Source: Zygnema cylindricum
Taxonomy: Eukaryota > Streptophyta > Zygnematophyceae > Zygnematales > Zygnemataceae
Assembly (NCBI GenBank): GCA_037447655.1
Contig: JBBHKE010001171.1
Span: 62,001 to 126,000, forward strand
DNA length: 64,000 nt
Direction: 5' to 3'
Within the stretch, counting starts at the first letter, position 1. The number at the start of each line of letters is the position of its first letter. Positions 25,137 to 34,653 of this stretch are shown here, piece after piece. The position numbers and the translations under genes were made by a program. The notes beneath the pieces were generated by a model. It ran no database searches, was not told the origin of the DNA, and saw nothing but the letters and a program-made list of their open reading frames with translations.

Positions 25137-25580
25137 TCAAGACGGCACTTCTATATTATTATCCCTCCAATACCTCTGTAAAAACTCAGAATTTTTATCC
25201 TCTAAAGTCAACTCATCTTCAGGCCTTCCTAGATAATGCACTTGCCAGAATATAGTATTACCAACCTTGAACCGTTGACCAACCCAATCTATTACCCATC
25301 TGTGGACTTCAGGTTCTATAATTATTGAGGGATCCAATTCCAGTTCTCTTTCTGTTGGTCGAAGATTCGCTGGTTTCAGTTGACTGATGTGTATCACAGG
25401 ATGAATTTTTGTTGAAGGCGGAAAGTCCAATTTGGCAGCAACTGACGATATCATCTCGATTACAGTAAATGGTCCAATGTACTTAGGGGCAAATTTCCCC
25501 GTAGGATCCGATTGTCCCTCAATCTTGCACCTGTAATGAGTTGTAGAAAGCCAAACCTTGTCACCTGTCTGCCAGTCATA
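25137..25580 (-). CDS. pol: Integrase C-terminal remnant, chromodomain-like end
   Basis: In this frame the sequence reads [13 protein letters not shown] and then [13 protein letters not shown], the C-terminal domain of chromovirus-type integrases, followed by a chromodomain-like segment ([18 protein letters not shown]). The HHCC zinc finger and DDE catalytic core that should precede it are absent. Confidence 0.85.
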   Translation of the reverse strand, partial: YDWQTGDKVWLSTTHYRCKIEGQSDPTGKFAPKYIGPFTVIEMISSVAAKLDFPPSTKIHPVIHISQLKPANLRPTERELELDPSIIIEPEVHRWVIDWVGQRFKVGNTIFWQVHYLGRPEDELTLEDKNSEFLQRYWRDNNIEVPS

Positions 25581-26830
25581 ATCTGCGCATCACTTAATCT
25601 CTGTAAATAAGAGAGCGCTTTATTATCACAGTGAACTGTAAATTCTTTATTATGCAAATAACAACGCCATTTCACCAATGCATGTACAATTGCAAGTAAT
25701 TCTTTTTCCTGTGCTGTATAGTTCTTTTCAGCATCATTGAATTTTCTGGACTCAAAAGCAATAGGATGGAAGTGTTTGCCGACTTTTTGACTTATGACTG
25801 CACCTAGACCCTTATCAGATGCATCTGTGGTGATCAAAACTTCAAATTCCCCGGCAGGGTCAGGATACACCAGTGTAGGGGCAGAGGTCAACTTCCCTTT
25901 TAATTCCTCGAATGCTCCCTCCTGATCAGCTCCCCACACAAACGTCTCCTTCTCCCGAAGTAAATCCGTCAAAGGTGCGGCGATCATACTGAAGTTCCTA
26001 ATAAATTTCCTGTAATAAGTGGCCAATCCCAAAAACGATCTAAATTCTGTGACATTAGTAGGTTGTTTCCAATTTTGGATTGCCAAAATTTTGGATGGGT
26101 CTGTTTTAACACCTTCCCCACTAACTATATGTCCCAAAAATAATTGTTCACTTTTAAGAAAACTAGATTTTGACAATTTTCCATATAATTTTCTTTCTCT
26201 TAACCTTTCCAACACTCTTTTTAAATGAATTACATGTTGTTCTTTAGATTCACTATAGACTAAAATATCGTCTATAAACACTTGGACAAACTCATCTATG
26301 TAATCTGAAAAGGTTTGGTTCATTAATCTTTGGTAAGTAGGCGGTGCATTCGTTAAGCCGAATGGCATCACTATCCATTCGAAGTGACCCACCCTAGTCC
26401 TGAAAGCAGTTTTATCAACATCTTCAATTCTAATTGGCACTTGATTAAAGCCACTACGCAGGTCAATCAACGAAAACACTTTAGCACCTTTTAAACGATC
26501 TATCAAATCAGAAATTAAAGGTAACGGATACTTATCCTTCACCGTAATCTTGTTCAGACTACGATAATCGACACACATTCTCAACGTTCCGTCCTTCTTT
26601 TTGACGAAAAGAACTGGTGCTCCGTACGGTGATTTGCTGGGTTGAATATGTCCTTTCTCTAGGAGTTCTTTGATCTGTTTCTTTAACTCCTCTTGCTCAA
26701 AGAAACTGTGTTTATAAATTCCTGTGACAGGAGGATTACATCCAGGTTCAAGGTTAATAACATGTTCTACATCTCGGGAAGGTGGCCTTCCCGAGGGTAA
26801 ATCACTTGGGAAAAACATCCCGGAATTCAA
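25460..26830 (-). CDS. pol: Reverse transcriptase and truncated RNase H
   Basis: About 456 codons. The RT core includes [14 protein letters not shown] and the catalytic FIDDILVYS (residues 185-193 of the frame), then the Ty3/gypsy connection and RNase H start with [12 protein letters not shown]. RNase H breaks off after [11 protein letters not shown]; the last 40 or so codons are the integrase C-terminal region read in the wrong frame after a deletion junction near 25585. Confidence 0.95.
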   Translation of the reverse strand: MNSGMFFPSDLPSGRPPSRDVEHVINLEPGCNPPVTGIYKHSFFEQEELKKQIKELLEKGHIQPSKSPYGAPVLFVKKKDGTLRMCVDYRSLNKITVKDKYPLPLISDLIDRLKGAKVFSLIDLRSGFNQVPIRIEDVDKTAFRTRVGHFEWIVMPFGLTNAPPTYQRLMNQTFSDYIDEFVQVFIDDILVYSESKEQHVIHLKRVLERLRERKLYGKLSKSSFLKSEQLFLGHIVSGEGVKTDPSKILAIQNWKQPTNVTEFRSFLGLATYYRKFIRNFSMIAAPLTDLLREKETFVWGADQEGAFEELKGKLTSAPTLVYPDPAGEFEVLITTDASDKGLGAVISQKVGKHFHPIAFESRKFNDAEKNYTAQEKELLAIVHALVKWRCYLHNKEFTVHCDNKALSYLQRLSDAQIMTGRQVTRFGFLQLITGARLRDNRILRGNLPLSTLDHLL

Positions 26831-27691
26831 AAATCAAATCCTTAACAGCAGCATCAGGTGTATTAATGTCAGTTACAAAATCAGATTTTTGTTTTTCAAG
26901 ATTTTTAGTGGTGTCTGATTCAGGAATAACATGAATGTTAGTGTTTTCTCCCCCCCCTTCATCAGTAACTGCCTCAGTTACTAATAACAAGAAAACATGA
27001 TTTGTTTTATCTTTTAAATGCTTTTTAAATTGTTTAGCGGAAATCAAACCTTCTACTCCCAATCTGGTTATGTTATTTATATGATTCCTATGCAATTTCT
27101 TAGGAGGTAATGCTTGCAAAACCTTCCAACCGTTTTCAGACTTCACTTTTAAGGTGTTAATTTCCCAATTAATTTGAGGATTATGTTCTGTTAACCAAGG
27201 CTTTCCCATAATTAGTTCTTCACTTCCCAAATTCATTATTTCACACACAACTTTCATTTTATGACCCTGGATATCAACTTCTATCGTGTCAGTTTGTAAG
27301 TCTAATGTGGACATATTACCATTTGCCACTTGAACATGTAAAGGCTTTTCCCTCATGACAGTAGGAATTTTATTTTCCTCTACAAACTTATGTGAAATAA
27401 AATTATGTGTGGCACCTGAATCAACCATTACTTTCAACGGCTTTCCTTCCACTAATGACTCGAATCTAATCAAACTGTGTCTGGTGTCATCATTACTTAA
27501 CTGTCCTAACATAGGTCTGTTGTTGAGAATTTCATCAGAAGGATTCTTTAAACTATGCAGTGTAGTGATAATCATAATAAATTCAGCAACTCTAGCTTTT
27601 CCATTCATTAATTTGCCCTCCAAAGTTAACTCTTTAACTTCTGGATCCGATTGACTAAACTGAGGACTTTCAGTTAGTCCTTTCCGTTTCC
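26802..27691 (-). CDS. pol: Retrotransposon protease region
   Basis: Entered by the -1 slip, so no start codon is needed. An aspartic protease active site [13 protein letters not shown] lies near residue 68 counted from 27623. It would cut the Gag-Pol polyprotein. The frame stops at 26802 because of one extra T in a T run (five where four would keep frame); reverse transcriptase continues in the next frame. Confidence 0.85.
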
Positions 27692-28099
27692 CACCTCCTG
27701 GGCATCCTGTTCAGCTAGATATAATGCAATATCCTCTTGGAGACCTTCATTTACATCGACTGTTTTGAGAGAACCTTTATCTATACAGTCTTTAGCGTAA
27801 TGATCTGGACCTCCACATTTGAAACAAGTGACTTTCTTCTTGGGTTTTGTGCACTCTCTACTAAAATGTCCCTCCTCTCCACAGTTATAACAGTTAATCT
27901 TTTTCAATTGTGCACACTCAAATGCTCTATGACCCTTTTTCTGACAAATTGTGCATGTGGGGATGGTAAGGTTAGGCTTCTGAGCATTAATGTTTGGTTT
28001 AGGACTTTTAATGTACCCCCCTCTATTGTTAAATTTATTTCCTGCGTTAACACTATGTCCACCCCTTTGATTTCCCCTAAAGATATTTTGTCTATTCAC
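27674..28099 (-). CDS. gag: Retrotransposon nucleocapsid, three CCHC knuckles
   Basis: This is the nucleocapsid part of gag, now in another frame. Counting from the codon at 28099, which is GTG and not a real start, three C-x2-C-x4-H-x4-C knuckles lie at residues 49-62, 70-83 and 92-105. They bind element RNA. The frame ends at TAA (27676-27674), nine bases after a slippery heptamer that leads into protease. Confidence 0.9.
   Translation of the reverse strand: MNRQNIFRGNQRGGHSVNAGNKFNNRGGYIKSPKPNINAQKPNLTIPTCTICQKKGHRAFECAQLKKINCYNCGEEGHFSRECTKPKKKVTCFKCGGPDHYAKDCIDKGSLKTVDVNEGLQEDIALYLAEQDAQEVGNGKD
27686..27692 (-). promoter_or_regulatory. Candidate -1 ribosomal frameshift site GGGAAAC
   Basis: The heptamer sits in the nucleocapsid frame as G GGA AAC, the classic X XXY YYZ arrangement. 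A -1 slip leads exactly into the open protease frame. About five bases downstream is a 6-bp stem AGGACT/AGTCCT, overlapped by an alternative stem AACTGA/TCAGTT. Confidence 0.7.
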
Positions 28100-28989
28100 C
28101 AGACCAGCATTCGACCCTCTTCAACAAATTCCTCCTCATCCCACTCTGATACTTCATTCAAATTACCCCTGAGTGATCGAGTTTCCCGATTATACCCCAA
28201 CTGATCCTCTAATTCCAATGACTTATCTTGTAATTCCTTCAAATTAATAAATTTTTGATGTTTCAGTTCTGATTTCAGTATAGGATTTAAATAGTTCAAG
28301 AAATGCAATTTAGCCATTTCATCAGTCAAACCTATGACATGAATACTAGATGAGTCAAATTCCACAATATAATCCTTCACAGATCCATTCTGCTTACAAT
28401 TCAGCCACTTTTCTTCCATTCTGGATTTAAAAGTGACAGACAAGAAACGCGATTTGATCGCGGTTTTAAAAGTTTCCCAATCAGCATTATCAGGAATCAA
28501 TTTAGATCTTCTCTGGGTATAATACCAAATCTGAGCATCACCTTTCAGACAACTAACAGCAAAAGAAGTGTAATCATCACGATCACAATTTCTAGATTCC
28601 AAATAATATTCCATATGAAAAATCCAAGCATCCAACTCATCAATCTTCTTACCATCAAACGATGGTGCCTCACTAATAGACAATTTCAGATCCCTTATCT
28701 TCTTAGGTCTATCATGATCATCCTCCCTAAAACTAGCATTCCTTTTACCACTCTCACCCTTTTGGTCATTCATATCATTTTTGGTCTGAATTAAGTTAAT
28801 AAGTTCATCCAATTTTTCATTTGAAACATTTCCATTTTCTTTGACAACTTTCAATTCACTTTTCAATTCGGAAATGGTTTCATCCACAGCGGCAGCATGA
28901 TTGTTAAATCTTTTGACCAATTTCACAGTACGCTTCTTCAACATATTTAAAGCATTCTCCATTTCACGTTTCCATGCAGAATTTGCCAT
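28096..28989 (-). CDS. gag: Retrotransposon Gag, matrix/capsid part
   Basis: The first ATG of the frame is at 28989 (MANSAWKR). About 297 residues contain an N-terminal coiled-coil stretch followed by a retrotransposon-gag region with the typical DELDAWIFHMEYYLE and WETFKTAIKSRF blocks. Gag assembles the particle around element RNA. The frame ends early at TGA because one G appears lost from a G run just upstream; the nucleocapsid continues in the -1 frame. Confidence 0.85.
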   Translation of the reverse strand: MANSAWKREMENALNMLKKRTVKLVKRFNNHAAAVDETISELKSELKVVKENGNVSNEKLDELINLIQTKNDMNDQKGESGKRNASFREDDHDRPKKIRDLKLSISEAPSFDGKKIDELDAWIFHMEYYLESRNCDRDDYTSFAVSCLKGDAQIWYYTQRRSKLIPDNADWETFKTAIKSRFLSVTFKSRMEEKWLNCKQNGSVKDYIVEFDSSSIHVIGLTDEMAKLHFLNYLNPILKSELKHQKFINLKELQDKSLELEDQLGYNRETRSLRGNLNEVSEWDEEEFVEEGRMLVW

Positions 28990-29752
28990 TATCACACAAT
29001 GAAATCAAGCAAAAGTAAGGATAGAATATAATTTCCCAAAGAAATTTGCTGCAGATTTGAAGTCCTTAGATTGCTCCAAAAACTTTTTCTCCTTAACAAA
29101 TCCTTTGAAAAGATCAAAATCTGAGAAATTAAAAAAAAATATTGAAAGTAAGTTAGTACAAATTCAAATTTTCAATTTCCCAACATTGAAACAGAAATGT
29201 AAGAATTTCCCCACCAATTTTGCAATAGCAAAAATTGAAAGCTCTCAAAGGTAAGATTTAACCATAAATTTGCAACAGCAAAACTGAAATCAATCAAAGG
29301 TAACAATTTAGGGTTTGAAAAGTTTTGAGTCATTTCTGGACTCCTTTGCTCTTGAAGAAGTAAAGTACTCCACTTTCCTTCTCCTCCATTAGCAAATTTC
29401 CCACTTCCCACTACATCAGGATCTTTTACTCTCTAATCCTCACCTCCTCACCCTTCATGGCTTCAAGCCCTTCCTCTACACATGAATCATTGCTAGGAGA
29501 AGGCAAGTTTGTTTGGCCTCTAGGTAATTGGAGTGAGCTTCAGCGGTGGCTACACTGCCCACCCCGCCTTAGTCCTTAGGACCTGAGCACGCCCCACATC
29601 TAACCAGCGGCCGCTGGCTGTGTGATCACTCAGTTTCCCTCCAATCCCCTACCACTTCACATTGTGGTTCTACCGACACAGGTTAGAGCACCCTCACCGG
29701 TCACGGCAGTCGATATTCGAGTGAGCTAGCTTCTCCCTGGTTTCTAACCAAA
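28990..29752 (-). other. Retrotransposon 5' leader
   Basis: Untranslated stretch between the primer binding site and the gag ATG. No convincing gene is present. Confidence 0.6.
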
Positions 29753-29764
29753 GCTCCGATACCA
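29753..29764 (-). other. Primer binding site, initiator tRNA-Met type
   Basis: Two bases inside the 5' LTR the minus strand reads TGGTATCGGAGC, one base from TGGTATCAGAGC, the usual site complementary to the 3' end of initiator tRNA-Met. It would prime minus-strand DNA synthesis. Confidence 0.85.
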
Positions 29765-29766
29765 TA

Positions 29767-30734
29767 TGTAACAGGATCTCCTACCTCTCAGAAAATCCCA
29801 TTACTACAAACAATTCCAACCACACATTCCACACATTGGAAAATACACATCCACATTGGAAAACACTCACATAAGGATAAACTTTAATTGAAAAGAAGCT
29901 TCTGTCCACATAACATTAGCTTGGTCTCTTGCCCTCGTGGCTCAACCCTTCAATTTAAAGTGTTTCCTCTACTCTCCACTCTTAATAATTCTATCTCTTA
30001 ACTACTAAAACACTATTTAGTTAGTAAGAGATTTCAATGCAAAAATGCCTTTTCTCCAATTTGGTATTAATCGCTCAGGACCAAGATCAGCTGGAATTTC
30101 CACAAACTTTTCCAAAGGAAAAGATGTCTACTCTCCTCTTACACTTCACTATTTATCCATCATCGCCCTGGACTCGCCAGGCCAGAGTCAACGCTCCGTT
30201 TTAACAGGCTTTTACCTGGGCCAATCATTGATCAGCAAAGACTCAGACTGACCAATGCAAAAACGTGCGAAATCTCTTACTAACTACTTAGCACTTTACT
30301 AACCAATCAAACGTTACGTTTCACTACGTAACATTTACGTGCAAAAGTGCGCGCCAAACGAAACGCGACTTCGCACGATCGTGCGTAACAAATTTCGCAC
30401 GCGAAACTTCCTACGAAATTCCTTTAAGTAAAAGTGACGTTTCGTACTAAAATTTGTACGAAACGAACCACCGTGCATACTAAACGTTTCATTAGAACTT
30501 TATGAAACGTACACACGTAATTTCGGTACTAATTTGACCCTTAACCCGTTTCAATGATACCCACTTGTTATTTAGACCCCACGCTGTCACCTAAATGCAC
30601 CCATCGCCATAACTTTTAAAATATAACTCCAAATAGCGTGATTCTTTTGCGGACGTCTACCAAATTTAGTACTCTATAATCATAACACCTAAATATCCCT
30701 TTATAAACAAGTTCGATCCGCTATTGCTGTTACA
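29767..30734 (-). repeat. 5' LTR
   Basis: 968 bp, bounded by the inverted octamer TGTAACAG/CTGTTACA. It has one extra A in an A run and C in place of T at one site relative to the other LTR. Confidence 0.95.
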
Positions 30735-30940
30735 GTTACGCCGTTTAGATTTTGTGTTTTTTCAAATCTTTTAATATTCCCGGCCGGCTGAACAAGATCC
30801 TACGTGGTTCCAATCGAAGTCCAGCAGGTCCGCAATTGGTGCCTCGCTGGCACAACCTGATGAAGAAGTGATACAAATATTATTGCCAGTAAACGTGTCC
30901 GTACAATTATTGGGAACGCCTGATGTAGGTTTACCCTGTA

Positions 30941-31719
30941 GGGTACGCCCCCATGTAATTGTAACTAAGCGAGCTTACTTTGTATTTTAGCGCAGATCAA
31001 GTGGACCCGGATTTTGAAGTCTCTATGTGTTTACTCGAAATTGTTACTTAAGTTTGTGACGATTGTATACGTCCACAAAGTCCGTGACGGCTGTCAACAT
31101 GTACAATCTGTCTTGCCACACCGTATTTTTTGAAACTCTTTGAAGCGTCGCAAAACACATCGTAATTTTTTAAACAATTCGGCATGTCCCATGTCATTGC
31201 GTCACATTATAGATGTACAACCTTGCTGCCGTGGCTGTACGACATGCCTTTGCGTAAACCTCTCTTGTCCGGCTGCCATGACTTCGCAGGGACGGCTGCC
31301 ATGACTTCACCGATTTTTCACCTTCGCAAATTTTTCACCTTCACGTGAAATGACGTTGCACCATCGAGACCCCTTAAAAAAAACTGTATAAGGTGCATGC
31401 GGACAAAAACGAACACAAACACCAAAAGCTTTTGAAAACTTTTCACACGTGGGAATATGTTCTTCTTTTGGTGTAAACGATTTTACTTAGCTTAAAACAC
31501 ATTTCCAATGTGGTTTATGATAAGTTTGAAGATGACGTGACAGTGGGTCGAAAAAACACATGACGACAAATTTTCGTACATCTTAAGTTTGAGAATGACG
31601 CAAATTGTACTTTACAAATTTGCGATTTATTCGTACGATCGCAAATTAGGCAATACGGCGCTAAGTTACAAAGGAAAACGACAAAGAATAACCCGAACTT
31701 AGCCACATGGGGCCTACCC
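30941..31719. mobile_element. MITE-like element D
   Basis: Ends GGGTACGCCCCCATGT and ACATGGGGCCTACCC are imperfect inverted repeats. It abuts family C on the left and is separated from E only by TAA (31720-31722). No coding capacity. Confidence 0.6.
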
Positions 31720-31722
31720 TAA

Positions 31723-33491
31723 GGGTCGTGCTCCATTAGGCGTACGAACACGTTTACTGGCAGTAATATTTGTATCATTTCTCCATCAGGTCGTGCCAGC
31801 GAGGCACCAATTGCTTACGTGTTGGATTGGGATTAGAACCACTTAGGATCTTATTCAGCCGGCCGTGAATATTGAAAGATTTGAAAAGTACAAAATCTCA
31901 ACGGCGTATCTGTACGCACGGGCGAAATCTAAGATTTGTAAAACCGTATAAAATTTTAACTTTTTAAGTGCGTACTTTGTACCTATACAAAGTATGCCAT
32001 TATGTTTCATACGCAAAGTACACCGTCAATCGTTATTAGCGTTGTGTACGCTAATTCCGTCCCGCTTTTTTTTATTTTTATTCTCCATTAGTGTAGTTCA
32101 TTCTATTTTTTTCTTTATTATATTTAGGGTTATTTTCAGAACGTTGTCTCCTAAATAGAGTGATGTACGGTTAGTGTCAGACCGTACATAAATGTAACTT
32201 TTTAAGTTAAAAAGTACAATAAATTAGTTTTAGTAACCGCGGACGCATGAGAATGTGCGTTCTAAAAAGGAAAAAAAACCAGGTCGTAAAAAAATCCCGC
32301 TCGCTCATATTCGTCTGACAGCCTCGTTTCGACCGTGTGAATGTACAATTTGTGTACGATTTGTCAGATTTTGTACGGAGACCTATATTAGTGTAAGCAT
32401 GTTTGCGGCCGACATTTTTTTTTCAAAGATCTAAATTACCATAACCAAACAATTAGAATGTATGATTTTTTCCAAAATTTTCAAATTCTTAAATAGCGTA
32501 CACCACGGTAATTATTATTATACGCTAAAAACACTTACACGCTAATAACGATTGGCGGTGCACTTTACGCGAAGTAAATAAAGCGTCATAGACTATACCC
32601 ACTGGAGCATTTGATTTTCCGAAACTGATCGGAAAACGTACACGTTTCGACGTCATCAAACATAGGCGCGAAAAACAAAGCTGCAGTATTGAATGTTCGA
32701 AGGACGACGACGGTGGTTCAAAATCGGCAGTTGTTTCGCGCGAGTGCAATGAAATAGCCGTTCGATGTTGTTTTGGCTACGTCAGCTTTTCAGCGAAATA
32801 CGCTACTTTAACCCGACTTTTACATCCGACAATATTTTTTGTACGGTTTTCAGAGAAAACCGTACATTATTCGACTGTCCGTCAGTTGCGGAAGTGATTT
32901 TTTTCCCGTGGGAATAGGCTATGAATGAAAGGATCGCTGTTCGACAAATAAAAAGAAAGTTTTGCACGTACAAAGGATTTTAAAAGTTTCATATTTTATC
33001 AGAAATCGGAAAATCATAGGAATCGGAAATGCTCCTGTGGGAATAGGCTATAAGAGGGATATCCTCCGGCAAAGATTTTTTTCGTCGCTTCCGATCGATT
33101 TTAAATACACCCACTACGAAGGCACGTGGCCTTTGCCAAATGTTCGGTTGTAATCGCTCGTATGCGCGTGGATCATATCTTCCGGCCGTGAATATTGAAA
33201 GATTTTAAAAGTACAAAATCTCAACGGCGTATCTGTACGCACGGGCGAAATCTAAGATTTTTAAAACAGTATAAAATTTTAGCTTTTTAAGTGCGTACTT
33301 TGTACCTAGACAAATTATTGCATTTATGTTTCAAACGAAATTTATTTTACGCGAAGTAAAAGAAGCGTCACAGGGATATCCTCCGGCAAAGATTTTTTCG
33401 TCGCGTCTGGTCGATTTGAATACACCCTGTACGAAGGCACATGGACTCTCCCAGTAAACAACCCCTCTTTTTGCCTGATGGAGCACGACCC
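31723..33491. mobile_element. MITE-like element E, with nested insertion
   Basis: Ends GGGTCGTGCTCCATTAGG and CCTGATGGAGCACGACCC with TAA on both sides (31720-31722 and 33492-33494). Its 1769 bp include a nested mariner-like MITE and an internal repeated block (31855-31945 and 33181-33260) near the insertion. Confidence 0.75.
32021..32560. mobile_element. Mariner-like MITE, 540-bp type
   Basis: Ends CACCGTCAATCGTTATTAGC / GCTAATAACGATTGGCGGTG. A close relative is 53020-53558, and the right part of 57493-58202 is a third copy. TA precedes it; the right flank is CA. Confidence 0.8.
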
Positions 33492-33494
33492 TAA

Positions 33495-34175
33495 GGCCTC
33501 TAAACATGCGGAGACGTCTATTTGTAGTGTTTACTGGCACGGCGTTCCATTATGTCGTGCCAGTAAACAACGTTTCTCGATTATAATAGACGCCACGTAG
33601 GTTAGAGTCCGGATTTTAAAAATCTTAAAAAAATCTTCAAACGGAAAGTCATAACGAAATATCTGTACCAGCGGAAGTACAGTAGAAAATGATTCTTACG
33701 AAAAGATTGCGGCCAGATTTTGATTTTGAAAATGGAAATCAAAATTTCGAAATGGAATGGCAAAAAGACGCGGCAAACTTTGAAGGTCGGTGGATGTTAG
33801 ACGGAGCGTGCGAGGATATATTAGGTTGACCTTCATCCAGCGTGGCGGAAGGCACATGGCATGGACAACATGTTCGTTTCTCATCGCCTGTTCGTGGTGG
33901 ATAATTTTTTTACTTTTCATGTGTACCAATGTTACGCGACCCGTGTGAAGAAACTCTCCTCGCCGCGGAGAGTCTCTTCACACTGGGCGCGATTGCTTCA
34001 CGAATCTATAAAAGTGAAACATCCAACGGTCGATGCTTACACCTATAATATTGGAGCCATCTAGTAGACATGTTTCATCATGTTTCGTCTGACAAAAAAG
34101 AAATGGTATGAATCTGTACGGAATCGTAAGAAGTCCAGTAAACAACCCCACTTTTCCTGTAATGGAAGATCACCT
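33495..34175. mobile_element. MITE-like element F, left end unclear
   Basis: The right end, GTAATGGAAGATCACCT, meets element G through TAA. The interior is a diverged inverted relative of family A, including the block around CAAAATTTCGAAATGG and a box ATCCAACGGTC. An imperfect palindrome at 33943-33983 has arms starting GTGTGAAGA, with a GC-rich loop. Confidence 0.55.
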
Positions 34176-34178
34176 TAA

Positions 34179-34650
34179 GGGTGGCCTTCTATTAGGCGTT
34201 TCAGTAATATTACTGAAAATTTTATTGAAGGGCGTGCCTTCTATTATGTCGCGTCAGTAAAACAATTTTTATTTGCGTGGCTCATTCTGGTTGGTAACAC
34301 GTAGGTTAATATTCAATGCTTAAAATCTAAAAAGAATCTTCGAATGCAATGTCTGAACATAATAGTTGTACCAGCGGAGATAATATCTATACCATCGGAG
34401 GTATTTAATGACTCATACAGAGGGCATTATAATGTACTACACAAAATTGACAGTAGGGTTGGTGACGTGGCGTCTCGGATAGAAAGTGTAATGGCATCCG
34501 ACGGTCAGAATTTACGCCTACAACCTTGGACATTTTTCCGTAATGATGTTTTCCTTGGAAAAAAAAGGGTACGGACCTGTACGAAACAGTATGCCCCTCG
34601 GTACGCCCCTCAGTAAACAACCCCATTTTTTTGCTAATGGAAGGCCACCC
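34179..34650. mobile_element. MITE-like element G
   Basis: 472 bp, ends GGGTGGCCTTCTATTAG / CTAATGGAAGGCCACCC, TAA on both sides (34176-34178 and 34651-34653). It contains an ATCCGACGGTCAG version of the box shared with other families. Confidence 0.8.
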
Positions 34651-34653
34651 TAA

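Larger units (their letters stand above)
24121..30734 (-). mobile_element. Ty3/gypsy-type LTR retrotransposon, integrase-deleted
   Basis: A full-length but defective element in minus orientation. LTRs are 24121-25087 (967 bp) and 29767-30734 (968 bp), both starting TGTAACAG and ending CTGTTACA. By eye they differ by one substitution and one A-run indel, so insertion was recent. The 5-bp target duplication GTTAC lies at 24116-24120 and 30735-30739. Order gag, protease, RT, RNase H, integrase C-terminus marks the Ty3/gypsy (Metaviridae) order. The integrase zinc finger and DDE core are missing, and two homopolymer frameshifts break gag and pol, so this copy could move only with proteins supplied by another. 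Confidence 0.95.
22716..30936. mobile_element. MITE family C, split by two later insertions
   Basis: The left end reads GGGTGAAC at 22716 and resumes as GGGTGAACCTCCATCAGG at 23558 after the foldback insertion. The right end, CCTGATGTAGGTTTACCC, lies at 30919-30936 beyond the LTR retrotransposon. Removing both insertions leaves about 760 bp with matching inverted ends. The left flank is TTA; the right flank (TGT) no longer matches. It shares its right subterminal 150 bp, inverted, with family E. Confidence 0.7.

Noticed and set aside
27660-27692. H-type pseudoknot downstream of the slippery site
   Set aside because: The two stems overlap so closely that the connecting loops would be 0-1 nt, too short to span them; alternative simple hairpins are more likely.
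28096-28120. Programmed frameshift between capsid and nucleocapsid
   Set aside because: No X XXY YYZ heptamer is present and retroelements do not normally shift there; a lost G in a G run is simpler.
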